From: Lederbergia citrea | Lineage (GTDB): Bacteria > Bacillota > Bacilli > Bacillales > Bacillaceae_C | DNA: 64,000 nt | Reading direction: 5' to 3' | Assembly: GCF_018343525.1 (NCBI RefSeq) | Contig: NZ_JAGYPH010000004.1 | Span: 1 to 64,000 of the forward strand | Part shown: piece after piece, positions 20,470 to 28,140 of the stretch | Layout of the letters: each line of letters begins with the position of its first letter | How positions within the stretch are numbered: position 1 is the stretch's first letter | Notes under the pieces: generated by a model | Seen by the model: the letters and a program-made list of their open reading frames with translations, nothing else | What the model was told of the DNA's origin: nothing | The model's database searches: none | Position numbers and translations under genes: made by a program

Positions 20470-20817
20470 TTAAATAACTATATAATGGTCATATTTAACC
20501 ATCGTTGTTCCTTCTTTATAATCGCCTTCGGTCAATCCATTAGGCTCCCCTTGTAAGTTGTGGATAATATTTTTAACGAATCCTTGCCCCATTTCATGTG
20601 CATGTAGATACCCCCCTCCAAATCTTGGATTAATTTCAGATATCACATAGCCATGCTCAGTCTTAAAACAATCTATATCTATTGGTCCGAGAGGGTTAAG
20701 GGTTAAAATAAGTTTTCCTATAAGTTTTTTTAATTTTTCGTCTTTTACAACTATAGATTTATCCGTTTCACCAGCTCTCATATTGATCTTTCCTTTTAAT
20801 AAATATATTAGTCGTTT
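20470..20817 (-). pseudogene. C-terminal remnant of an ATP-grasp enzyme
   Basis: The frame encodes about 103 residues from the first ATG (20781) and stays open upstream to a stop near 20835. IDIDCF and ISEINPRFGGGYLHAHEMG are the metal-binding end of an ATP-grasp domain of the CarB/PylC type. Complete members have about 300 residues or more, so the N-terminal two thirds are missing. Family-like sequence (KGKINMRAGETDKS) starts before the ATG, which points to truncation rather than a short gene. Upstream DNA changes directly into the 21-bp repeats. A ribosome-site-like AAAGGA precedes the ATG, so some expression cannot be excluded. Confidence 0.75.
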
Positions 20818-20822
20818 TCCTG

Positions 20823-20873
20823 ACGGGATTTTTCAATCATTCAGTGCGATTACTGATAAAATTGGCGGGATTA
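20823..20873. repeat. Three 21-bp tandem repeats, second block
   Basis: Cores ACGGGATTT (20823), GTGCGATTA (20844) and GCGGGATTA (20865) are spaced exactly 21 bases. This is the same repeat as at 17292-17384, in the same place relative to a doxX terminator. Confidence 0.75.
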
Positions 20874-20908
20874 TCAAACGTAGGTTTGGTCTGTTAGCTA
20901 AAACTACG

Positions 20909-20941
20909 AAAAACGGAAGAGCAATCCGCCCTTCCGTTTTT
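20909..20941 (-). terminator. Terminator downstream of doxX copy 3
   Basis: AAACGGAAG pairs with CTTCCGTTT around AGCAATCCGCC. It is a diverged twin of the hairpin at 17418-17447. Confidence 0.85.
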
Positions 20942-20952
20942 TATTATTTCAC

Positions 20953-21468
20953 TTAATGTGCTGCTGCACCTCGGATTTTTTTAAATATACCTTTATCTTG
21001 GAAATTATTGATTGTTGCAGGAACCAAGAACCGATCTATTCCATAATATGCTGTCCCTTTTATGACGAAGAGAAGGATGATTGCCGCTGTTAGTAAAATC
21101 GGGTTAGTGCTTACTGTACCTGCCATTAAGAAGTTCAAGTTCATGAATGCCCCTGCAATTAGTGCTGGTAATGTCAATGCTCCAACGATTAAGCCGATAC
21201 CAACGAGGATTTCTCCCCAAGGGATAAGAATGTTAATAATCTTTACGTTTGGAAGTACGGCTGTTTCTAAGAAACCAGCATACCAACCTTGAACTGCCGG
21301 GAATTCGCCACCAGCTTTTTCAATTGCCCCGTTTAAAAATCCAGCAGCATCGAATGCGCCAAGCTTATGCCATCCCGCTTCCAACCATTGAAACCCAAGC
21401 CAAATTCTTAATGCTGCCCAGACAATAGCAACTAAGCGATGCTCATACCATTTTTTCATTTCACTCAC
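20953..21468 (-). CDS. DoxX family membrane protein, copy 3
   Basis: The third 171-residue DoxX paralogue, nearly identical to the two at 17461 and 18033; it differs at a few positions such as FQWLEAG, LNGAIEKAGGEFP and the AVLPNVKI stretch. It has its own promoter, operators and terminator, so it forms an independent monocistronic unit. The whole unit, including the downstream repeat block, is duplicated relative to the 17.3-18.7 kb region, with hemAT and the ATP-grasp remnant between. Confidence 0.9.
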   Translation of the reverse strand: MSEMKKWYEHRLVAIVWAALRIWLGFQWLEAGWHKLGAFDAAGFLNGAIEKAGGEFPAVQGWYAGFLETAVLPNVKIINILIPWGEILVGIGLIVGALTLPALIAGAFMNLNFLMAGTVSTNPILLTAAIILLFVIKGTAYYGIDRFLVPATINNFQDKGIFKKIRGAAAH

Positions 21469-21491
21469 TCCTAAAATATATTTGTATAGAT

Positions 21492-21652
21492 TGTGAAATT
21501 ATTCACATATTATGTTAAAAAAATATATTGCTTTGATCAGCTGATTTTGAACTTAAGTTCTTGTGAATCACTTCACATTCTATTTACACTCTTAATATAC
21601 AATGGTTTCCAAGATTCTGCAAGGGGTTTTAGATAATGTCACCGATTTGACA
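21492..21652 (-). promoter_or_regulatory. doxX copy 3 promoter with three palindromes
   Basis: TTGCAG (21617-21622) and TATATT (21594-21599) are 17 bases apart on the minus strand. TGTGAATCACTTCACA (21562-21577) and TGTGAAATTATTCACA (21492-21507) lie downstream of the start. TGTCA-N6-TGACA (21637-21652) lies upstream of -35. Spacing and order match the copy 2 region while intervening bases differ, which argues that the palindromes are under selection. Confidence 0.75.
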
Positions 21653-21660
21653 AAGGTGTA

Positions 21661-21697
21661 AAAGCCAAAGCTCAATGCTTTGTCATAGCCTGAGCTT
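21661..21697 (-). terminator. Terminator of the eps/kds/beta-helix unit
   Basis: On the minus strand AAGCTCA and TGAGCTT form a 7-bp stem followed by TGGCTTTT, just after the beta-helix gene. The stem is modest. Confidence 0.6.
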
Positions 21698-21706
21698 ATA
21701 AGTTCC

Positions 21707-23872
21707 TCAATGTGTAATTAGCTTGTTATTATGATTCCTATCCTTCTTCGTCAAATCCAAACTAGCATTGTATATAGTGTTATCCTCTACTGAATATGAT
21801 GGAGCATTGGTTCCTGCGTTAGAAGTGTCTATTGCAGAAATGTCTGTATTCGTATGAAGGATGTTCCCCTTAATAATTGCATCAAACACATTTGTTTGTA
21901 TCGGATCCCCGTATGGGCCTATCTTTATAAGGGGCGCACTGTTACTGTTGTTTTTTGCTAATACCATACTGTCCAAAAGCTCGAAGTTCTGGGCTCCTAA
22001 AATATATACGGCGGCACCGGCTTCGATATTTCCCATTACTTCTAGGTCAGAGTTCTTAATGGCGACATCCGGCTTCCCATACGTACTATCTACCATCAGC
22101 AAATTTCCTTTACTTTTTACAACACATTCGTCCAGAACATATTTCCCAACATTATTAATTGCAAGGCTCCCTGCCTTGAAGGAACATTGAATGTATGTAC
22201 CAGCAGGAAGGACGGTCCCTGATTCATCACTATCTTCCACTTTCAATCGATCATAGACATTTTGGCTGTTCCCAGGTCCTAAAATTAAATCCTTTCCTTT
22301 TGTTTTGGCTTTAATGGCTACATTTTTCAATAGTACCGATTTATCCCGAATGTACAATGCTAGAGGACGAATTCCGTTATGCTGAATCGTTACATTTGAT
22401 ATTTTCTGACCTTCACCACTCCCCACGTCAAGGCTTGTATCAACAAGAGTAGATTTCCTAAAAGTGATATTTTTTCCAACTAAGTTAACCTCACCGTTTT
22501 TGAATTGGTTGCTCTCAGCCATAGCATTTTCAGAATCTAAAGTTAACCCTGAACCATTAAAAGAGTTATCTTTCACATCAATTTCCCCACTAAATCCTTC
22601 ATGCACATATACCCCAACAGAATTTTTTACATTTTGTTCAAAATGGTTATCTTCAATCCGGACATTCTCACCGTAAGCAAGGACAACCTGTATGATGTTG
22701 TCGGTGAATCTGTTTCCTTTAATAATGGTGTTCTTTCCGGGATAGAATCCCGGTTCGACATCAATGCCACTCTGTGGGGCAGTTCCGTTCGTGTGATGGA
22801 TGTGGTTGTCTACAATTTGCACCCCATCCGAACCAACTAAGCTAATTCCCTGCCTTCTGTTATATCCTATATCGGAATTTTTAATCGTGATATTTTTAGC
22901 AATGGCGACAGTCATCCGTTCTACCTGAACTCCTTTTGTTGAAGCGGCTTCAAATACCGCCCGAAAATAATCAGCTTCTTTTGGAATTAGTGATTCTCCT
23001 GAAAAATACGCTATTTGCTTATCCGCTTTGATAAAGCTTCCATCTTTTCGATAATAATATACATCTACTTTACTGCCATCGGCGATTCCATTTGGAAGCC
23101 AGAAATGTATATTTTCATATATTTTGTATGCAGGATCGTCAAAATTTGTGATATCTCGGTTATTTGTGCGAATCTTCCCTTTTGCTTTGACAGGTCTCCC
23201 CATATCGTCAATACTTCCTAACTCTAAATCTGTTTCCATAATAGAAGATCCCGTAATAGTACTTCCACCCACGAAAATACCGTCTCCCGTAAACTTTTCT
23301 GTTTTCACCCCATCAATAACCACATTTTCCGCCCCAATTATTGAAATTCCATATCCCCATTCATGTGTTCCAGCTGTTTCGGTTCCCTTTTTTGAATAAT
23401 CGTGATGATCACGATCTCCCAAAAAAGTGCCTCCTTTCACAGTCACATTTTTCACACTTTTATCAAGGGATAGAACGGAATAGCCTTCAAATGCATTGGC
23501 CTCTTTTTGCAGTATTGTCTTTTCACTTAACATCAAGTCCATGTCGCTAACCATATAGATACTGTCTTCAGAATCAGATTGTTCCGTACCTTTAGCAATA
23601 AGATAAGTTCCATCCGGTATTATAAAGCTTTTATAGGCATTTTCCTTTGCCCATTGAAGGGCGGAGTTGATCCCTTTGGTGGTTTCCTGAGGATTGGTCC
23701 CGTCGTTGGACACATTCCATCGACCTAACTCAAGTTCATATGCTGGATTTTTTATCTCACTTTTTGTTTGAGCTGTGGATTCGGTAGCTGGTGTCATACC
23801 TTGATCGACCAGAACAACGGAACCCGCCATTAAGGAAACTACTACAACACATAAAATGATCCACCTTTTCAT
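21707..23872 (-). CDS. Secreted right-handed beta-helix protein
   Basis: About 721 residues. An N-terminal hydrophobic segment (about 4-24) looks like a signal peptide or membrane anchor. The rest has many short strands with N/D/G turns (NVTVKGGTF, NVVIDGVK, NITIKNSDIG, VQIVDNHIHH, TIIKGNRFTDN), typical of the parallel beta-helix (pectate-lyase-like) fold. The segment WNVSNDGTNPQETTKGINSA resembles the start of phage appendage and YobO-like proteins. It could cleave or bind the locus polysaccharide; no catalytic site is assigned. The ATG at 23872 has AGGGAG 7 bases upstream. It is the last gene of the eps run, 31 bases after kdsC. Confidence 0.8.
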   Translation of the reverse strand: MKRWIILCVVVVSLMAGSVVLVDQGMTPATESTAQTKSEIKNPAYELELGRWNVSNDGTNPQETTKGINSALQWAKENAYKSFIIPDGTYLIAKGTEQSDSEDSIYMVSDMDLMLSEKTILQKEANAFEGYSVLSLDKSVKNVTVKGGTFLGDRDHHDYSKKGTETAGTHEWGYGISIIGAENVVIDGVKTEKFTGDGIFVGGSTITGSSIMETDLELGSIDDMGRPVKAKGKIRTNNRDITNFDDPAYKIYENIHFWLPNGIADGSKVDVYYYRKDGSFIKADKQIAYFSGESLIPKEADYFRAVFEAASTKGVQVERMTVAIAKNITIKNSDIGYNRRQGISLVGSDGVQIVDNHIHHTNGTAPQSGIDVEPGFYPGKNTIIKGNRFTDNIIQVVLAYGENVRIEDNHFEQNVKNSVGVYVHEGFSGEIDVKDNSFNGSGLTLDSENAMAESNQFKNGEVNLVGKNITFRKSTLVDTSLDVGSGEGQKISNVTIQHNGIRPLALYIRDKSVLLKNVAIKAKTKGKDLILGPGNSQNVYDRLKVEDSDESGTVLPAGTYIQCSFKAGSLAINNVGKYVLDECVVKSKGNLLMVDSTYGKPDVAIKNSDLEVMGNIEAGAAVYILGAQNFELLDSMVLAKNNSNSAPLIKIGPYGDPIQTNVFDAIIKGNILHTNTDISAIDTSNAGTNAPSYSVEDNTIYNASLDLTKKDRNHNNKLITH

Positions 23873-23903
23873 AGTATAACTCCCTGTCATCTTTCTTTAA
23901 TTA

Positions 23904-24431
23904 CTAAGTTAAATTTGTATTCTTATTAAGATAACTCTCAACGAGAACATGATAATCTGTTTGTTGAGATAGGACTAATTCTATTGCTTCTCGAACAGCC
24001 CCATTTCCACCAGTAAAATTACTTACAAAATTTACAGATTTCTTTACAATATCTGCAGCATCACTAGGAGCGCTTGAAAATCCAACTAATTTAATAACTG
24101 ATAGGTCATTGATATCATCACCCATATAAAATACATTCTGTAGATTCATATTAAGTGAAGTAACAATTTCATTTAATGCTTCTTCTTTATTCGTGATCCC
24201 CTGGAATATAAAATCAACATTCAGCTCTTTTGAGCGAATATTGACAGATTCGGATTTTCTACCAGTAATTATGGCAATCTTTATTCCGTGGTAACGTGCT
24301 AGGCTAATACCCATTCCATCTTTCACATGAAAACTTTTATATTCGGCACCATTCGAACCAATTAGTAGTTTTCCATCTGTTAGTACACCATCAACATCTA
24401 ATACGATTAATTTAATTTCGGCCTTTTTCAT
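23904..24431 (-). CDS. kdsC: Kdo-8-phosphate phosphatase KdsC (HAD family)
   Basis: A 175-residue C0-type HAD phosphatase. DVDGVLTDG holds nucleophile Asp12 and acid Asp14, followed by the FHVKDGMGI loop, ITGRKSE (motif II) and the MGDDINDL motif III/IV. The pattern matches KdsC, which releases Kdo from Kdo-8-phosphate. By itself it could be confused with related acylneuraminate-9-phosphatase-like proteins; lying next to kdsA and kdsD makes KdsC the best call. It starts 3 bases after the kdsD stop, so translation is probably coupled. Confidence 0.9.
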   Translation of the reverse strand: MKKAEIKLIVLDVDGVLTDGKLLIGSNGAEYKSFHVKDGMGISLARYHGIKIAIITGRKSESVNIRSKELNVDFIFQGITNKEEALNEIVTSLNMNLQNVFYMGDDINDLSVIKLVGFSSAPSDAADIVKKSVNFVSNFTGGNGAVREAIELVLSQQTDYHVLVESYLNKNTNLT

Positions 24432-24434
24432 TAT

Positions 24435-25415
24435 TTAAAAACCTAACCTTGTTATATCATGTAAATGAATCATAGCTATAGGTTCGTTTAGATCATTTAC
24501 TACTGGCAAGACATTTATCTTTAAATTTTCCATGATATTCAATGCTTCAACAGCTAGGCTCTCTTGTTTAATCGTGTGGGGATTCCTGTTGTATAAATCT
24601 TCCACAGTAAGATTTATAAAACTTTGCCCTTTTGCTAAAGATCTTCGTATATCCCCATCCGTTATAATGCCAACTAATTTTCCATTGTTATCAATAATGC
24701 TTGTTGCTCCTACACCGGATTCAGTCATATTAAATATAGCCTCTTCAACTGTGCTCATTTTGTTTAATATGGGATTTTTTTTAGTAATTTCGATAATAGT
24801 ATTAACTGTGATTAATAGTCTTCTCCCTAGTGAACCACCCGGGTGATAAACAGCAAAATCTTCGGATGTAAAATTACGGGCTTTTAATAACGCAATTGCA
24901 ACAGCGTCACCTAATGTAAGCATTAAGGTTGTACTCGTAGTTGGTGCCAAGCCCAATGGGCAAGCTTCCTTTACCATACCAATACAAAGAATATGATCGG
25001 CTTTATTTGCTAAAGTAGAATGTTCATTACCTACAAATGCAATAAGTTTTGCGCCTATTCGTTTAATAGAAGGTATGATATTGATGACTTCATTAGATTC
25101 CCCGCTTTTAGACAGTGCCAATACAATATCGGAATCAGTTACCATTCCCAAGTCGCCATGAAGTCCTTCAGCAGGGTGTAAAAATAAAGAGGGAGTACCA
25201 GTACTCGCTAAAGTAGCTGTGATTTTCCGGCCAATAATTCCGGATTTCCCAACACCCGTTACAATAACTCTTCCCTTGCATTCAAGAATTACTTCTATTA
25301 TTTTGGACATTTCTTGATTTACACCAGCTATTAAATTCATGATGGCCTGGGCTTCTTCCTCTAAAACTTCTTTAATGGTGGTTATATGACTATTAGTCGC
25401 TAATAAATTTGTCAC
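24435..25415 (-). CDS. kdsD: Arabinose-5-phosphate isomerase KdsD
   Basis: A 326-residue enzyme interconverting ribulose-5-phosphate and arabinose-5-phosphate, the first step to Kdo. A SIS domain (about 35-175) has VTGVGKSGIIGRK and the HPAEGLHGDLGM segment. Two CBS domains follow (about 205-325). This architecture is the KdsD/GutQ/KpsF type. The GTG start has GGAGGGTG about 9 bases upstream. Arabinose-5-phosphate has no other known major use in bacteria, so kdsA next door fixes the role. Confidence 0.93.
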   Translation of the reverse strand: MTNLLATNSHITTIKEVLEEEAQAIMNLIAGVNQEMSKIIEVILECKGRVIVTGVGKSGIIGRKITATLASTGTPSLFLHPAEGLHGDLGMVTDSDIVLALSKSGESNEVINIIPSIKRIGAKLIAFVGNEHSTLANKADHILCIGMVKEACPLGLAPTTSTTLMLTLGDAVAIALLKARNFTSEDFAVYHPGGSLGRRLLITVNTIIEITKKNPILNKMSTVEEAIFNMTESGVGATSIIDNNGKLVGIITDGDIRRSLAKGQSFINLTVEDLYNRNPHTIKQESLAVEALNIMENLKINVLPVVNDLNEPIAMIHLHDITRLGF

Positions 25416-25436
25416 AGTTGTACACCCTCCCTTTTT

Positions 25437-26264
25437 TTACATTCCCTTTATAAGTCTATCGATCTCTACTATAGGTGTAAGAACTTCCTCAAGATCATCA
25501 AGTTTAATCATATTCGGTCCATCTGATAAAGCATGATCTGGGTCAGGATGAACCTCTAAAAATAAAGCATCGATACCGACCGCTACTGCTGCACGAGAGA
25601 GATACGGGACAAACTCTCTTTTTCCATCGGTGCTCGTTCCCAAACCGCCAGGGATTTGCACACTATGCGTAGCATCGAAAACAACTGGAACATCAAATTC
25701 CCTTATGGTTGGTAGCGAACGCATATCAACCACCAAGTTGTTATAACCAAACGTCGAACCTCGTTCTGTTAATAAGATGTTATCGTTTCCCGCTTCCTTT
25801 ATTTTTACTACAATATTCTTCATATCCCATGGAGCTAAAAATTGCCCTTTTTTAATGTTAATGATTTTGTTCGTTTGAGCAGCACTAACTAACAGATCCG
25901 TTTGTCTACATAAAAAAGCTGGAATTTGAATGATATCCACGATTCCAGCAACAACTTCCGCTTGGCTGGCATCATGGATATCTGTCGTAACAGGAATGTG
26001 TAAGTTACTTTTTACCTTTTCTAATATCTCCAATCCTTTATTCATTCCGGGACCTCTTTCAGAATAAATGGAGGAACGATTGGCTTTATCAAATGATGCT
26101 TTAAAAACAAACGGTATATTAAGTTTTTCCGTCACTTCTTTTATTACTTCAGCTGTTTCCATTATTAGTTTTTCACTTTCAATCATGCAGGGACCTGCAA
26201 TCAACACAAATGGGCGATTGCCACCAAAGATAATGTTATCTTGTAATTTAATTTCCTTAACCAT
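25437..26264 (-). CDS. kdsA: 3-deoxy-8-phosphooctulonate (Kdo-8-P) synthase KdsA
   Basis: A 275-residue TIM-barrel aldolase condensing arabinose-5-phosphate with PEP. The KdsA signature [11 protein letters not shown] (55-65), [18 protein letters not shown] and SDGPNM are intact. The segment IAGPCMIES has Cys at the position that distinguishes metal-dependent KdsA enzymes; the E. coli type has Asn there. The KANRSS motif separates it from DAHP synthases. The ATG at 26264 has GGAG 9 bases upstream; an in-frame TTG at 26279 overlaps that site. Confidence 0.95.
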   Translation of the reverse strand: MVKEIKLQDNIIFGGNRPFVLIAGPCMIESEKLIMETAEVIKEVTEKLNIPFVFKASFDKANRSSIYSERGPGMNKGLEILEKVKSNLHIPVTTDIHDASQAEVVAGIVDIIQIPAFLCRQTDLLVSAAQTNKIINIKKGQFLAPWDMKNIVVKIKEAGNDNILLTERGSTFGYNNLVVDMRSLPTIREFDVPVVFDATHSVQIPGGLGTSTDGKREFVPYLSRAAVAVGIDALFLEVHPDPDHALSDGPNMIKLDDLEEVLTPIVEIDRLIKGM

Positions 26265-26285
26265 AAAGCTCATCTCCAATGGATA

Positions 26286-26951
26286 TTAGATTTTTAATGG
26301 GATTTTATTTTTATTCATGATCATTAAGGCAAATTCGTAATCCTCATTCGTATCAATATCGATCGCTTCAATATCATCCAATTCTTGAAAATATGGGTAA
26401 AATCCAACCCTTCTTCTATGTGCTAAAAAGTGTTCCTTTTTGAAAATATAAAATCCACTTGTTTCTATATATATAGGCTCTATATCTTGAGTCCTTGGAA
26501 TATCGTTACTTTCATAATTTAGCGTCTGACCTTTATACCAGGCAAAGGTTTGTTTTTTTTGAACACTTAAAGCAGAATCATAGCTTTCACTTAACACATT
26601 ATTTAAAGCATTTTCAATTGATCTTTGCCTCATCAATGGTGATGTAGTGTGTGCAAGTAAATATATATCACTATCGACGGTATTAATAAAAGATTCATAT
26701 ATTTCATTGCCCTTAACCATGTCGCCATCTAAGTACGGATCTCTTTGTACAAATTTCACTCCTATTGGTATATAATCCATGATCCTTTCATCGCTACAAA
26801 AAACACAGACTTCATCAATTTCTTCGATACCCAATAGTGTGTTAAATACGTACCAACTTAATGAGTGATCACCTAACGGAAGGATATTTTTTTTTGCTAA
26901 TCTTTGACTATTTAACTTAATTGGGACAAATGCTACTACTCTTTTTTTCAA
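26286..26951 (-). CDS. CMP-sugar (CMP-Kdo or CMP-acylneuraminate) synthetase
   Basis: A 221-residue cytidylyltransferase (CTP_transf_3). PIKLNSQRLAKKNILPLG is the CTP-binding P-loop of the NeuA/KdsB superfamily, followed by YLLAHTTSPLMR and IDIDTNEDYEFA, whose acidic residues bind metal. The sequence looks more like NeuA than classical KdsB. Because kdsA, kdsD and kdsC follow directly and no neuB or neuC is present, CMP-Kdo is the likeliest product. The TTG at 26951 has GGGAG 9 bases upstream; an ATG at 26960 abuts that site. Confidence 0.8.
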   Translation of the reverse strand: MKKRVVAFVPIKLNSQRLAKKNILPLGDHSLSWYVFNTLLGIEEIDEVCVFCSDERIMDYIPIGVKFVQRDPYLDGDMVKGNEIYESFINTVDSDIYLLAHTTSPLMRQRSIENALNNVLSESYDSALSVQKKQTFAWYKGQTLNYESNDIPRTQDIEPIYIETSGFYIFKKEHFLAHRRRVGFYPYFQELDDIEAIDIDTNEDYEFALMIMNKNKIPLKI

Positions 26952-26988
26952 TATTAACATCTCCCGAAGAATTTGATTTTAACGTTAT

Positions 26989-27004
26989 GTTCACTATAAA
27001 GAAC
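26989..27004 (-). promoter_or_regulatory. SinR-like box before the kds genes
   Basis: On the minus strand GTTCTTTATAGTGAAC contains a perfect SinR heptamer (GTTCTTT) and an imperfect inverted partner. It lies about 38 bases before the cytidylyltransferase start. No convincing sigma-A promoter was found with it, so its function is uncertain. Confidence 0.4.
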
Positions 27005-27020
27005 AGTACCCGACGCTTTG

Positions 27021-28085
27021 TTAGACAAAAGATAATTTAGTAAGAAACGATTTAATAGCCCTTTTAGTTCTTTTTCTTTTGAACATATTTTCGCCTATTG
27101 AATAAAGAAAATCTATATCTTGATTCCTTATTGCATTTATGTAATCTATAGAAAAGTTCTCCTGCGAACCTACATTATTTAAAGATTCGATTACATTTCT
27201 ATTTGAAACATATTCCCCTATTAAGCTTTTAATATTTGTTTCATCTAGGTTTCCATAAAAAAAGTTATATAAGCCATTTCTAAACAAATACAAGAGCATA
27301 ATACTAATACCATTATATTGCTCTTGTTTAGTTTCTAAATAATATTCATTAATTATTTCCTTTTGTATTTGATAACCATTGAATACATCATCAAAGTAAT
27401 AAGGCATATAACTATTTGTAAAGCCACCCATTCTGTAATAATATAAAGGCGCTTCAATAATTTTCACTCTTTTGGCTTTCATTAGAATTTCAAGATTGTA
27501 AAAAAGGTCATCCCCAAAGAAATGTATTCGCTCTAAAAATCTACCACCATCAATGAGTAACTCTTTTCTATATAGTTTGCCCCAAAGTGAAGCAGGAAAT
27601 GCATTTCCATAGTGGAAGTAGGAAGGAACTATTTCCCTTTTAATTTCTTCGTTATTATAAATTTTTTCTCTATTAAAAAAGTAACTATCATACTTCCGTT
27701 TAATAATATGTCCATTGCCAAAGACATCAAAACTATTACATACAACTATATCTAGGTTGTTAGAAATTAATTCATTATATAATGTTTCAATCATTTGTTT
27801 GTCTATCCAATCATCTGCATCAACAAACATAATATTATTCGAATTTGAGCATTCCACTCCTTTTCTCCTCGTGGCGATGCTTCCTTCATTTTTCTTGTCT
27901 ATTACAAGTATCCTACTATCTTTTTGTTTATATTTCTCACAAACCGACAAACTATTATCAGTAGATCCATCATTTACTAATATCAATTCAAAATCGCCAA
28001 AAGTTTGTTTAAGAATAGATCTGATACATTTATCCAATGTTTTCTCCGCATTATAAATAGGAACAATTACACTAACCCTCCCCAT
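27021..28085 (-). CDS. Family 2 glycosyltransferase, paralogue A
   Basis: A 354-residue GT-A enzyme. The N-terminal catalytic domain has SVIVPIYNAEKTLDKC, NDGSTDNS and the nucleotide-sugar DxD motif FVDADDW. A helical C-terminal half (about 220-354) lacks obvious membrane segments. The first 95 residues are almost identical to those of the 29372 gene, indicating duplication. AAAGGAG precedes the ATG. The sugar is unknown. It is separated from the kds genes by a 60-base gap carrying the SinR-like box. Confidence 0.88.
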   Translation of the reverse strand: MGRVSVIVPIYNAEKTLDKCIRSILKQTFGDFELILVNDGSTDNSLSVCEKYKQKDSRILVIDKKNEGSIATRRKGVECSNSNNIMFVDADDWIDKQMIETLYNELISNNLDIVVCNSFDVFGNGHIIKRKYDSYFFNREKIYNNEEIKREIVPSYFHYGNAFPASLWGKLYRKELLIDGGRFLERIHFFGDDLFYNLEILMKAKRVKIIEAPLYYYRMGGFTNSYMPYYFDDVFNGYQIQKEIINEYYLETKQEQYNGISIMLLYLFRNGLYNFFYGNLDETNIKSLIGEYVSNRNVIESLNNVGSQENFSIDYINAIRNQDIDFLYSIGENMFKRKRTKRAIKSFLTKLSFV

Positions 28086-28098
28086 AATCTATCTCCTT

Positions 28099-28140
28099 TC
28101 AAATTCCCTTAAATACCTTAATATTTTTTACACAGGAAAA
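28099..28140 (-). pseudogene. Relic of a GT4 gene 3' end
   Basis: Directly after the GNAT stop codon the minus strand encodes FSCVKNIKVFKGI and a stop. This matches the C-terminus FSYEKNIRALEGILKEG of the GT4 at 30431, which also precedes a GT2 paralogue. It is therefore the leftover 3' end of a duplicated GT4-GT2 module. Confidence 0.65.

Noticed and set aside
26286..26951. Sialic acid (NeuA) pathway
   Set aside because: The cytidylyltransferase is NeuA-like, but no NeuB or NeuC homologue is present and the next three genes are KdsA, KdsD and KdsC.
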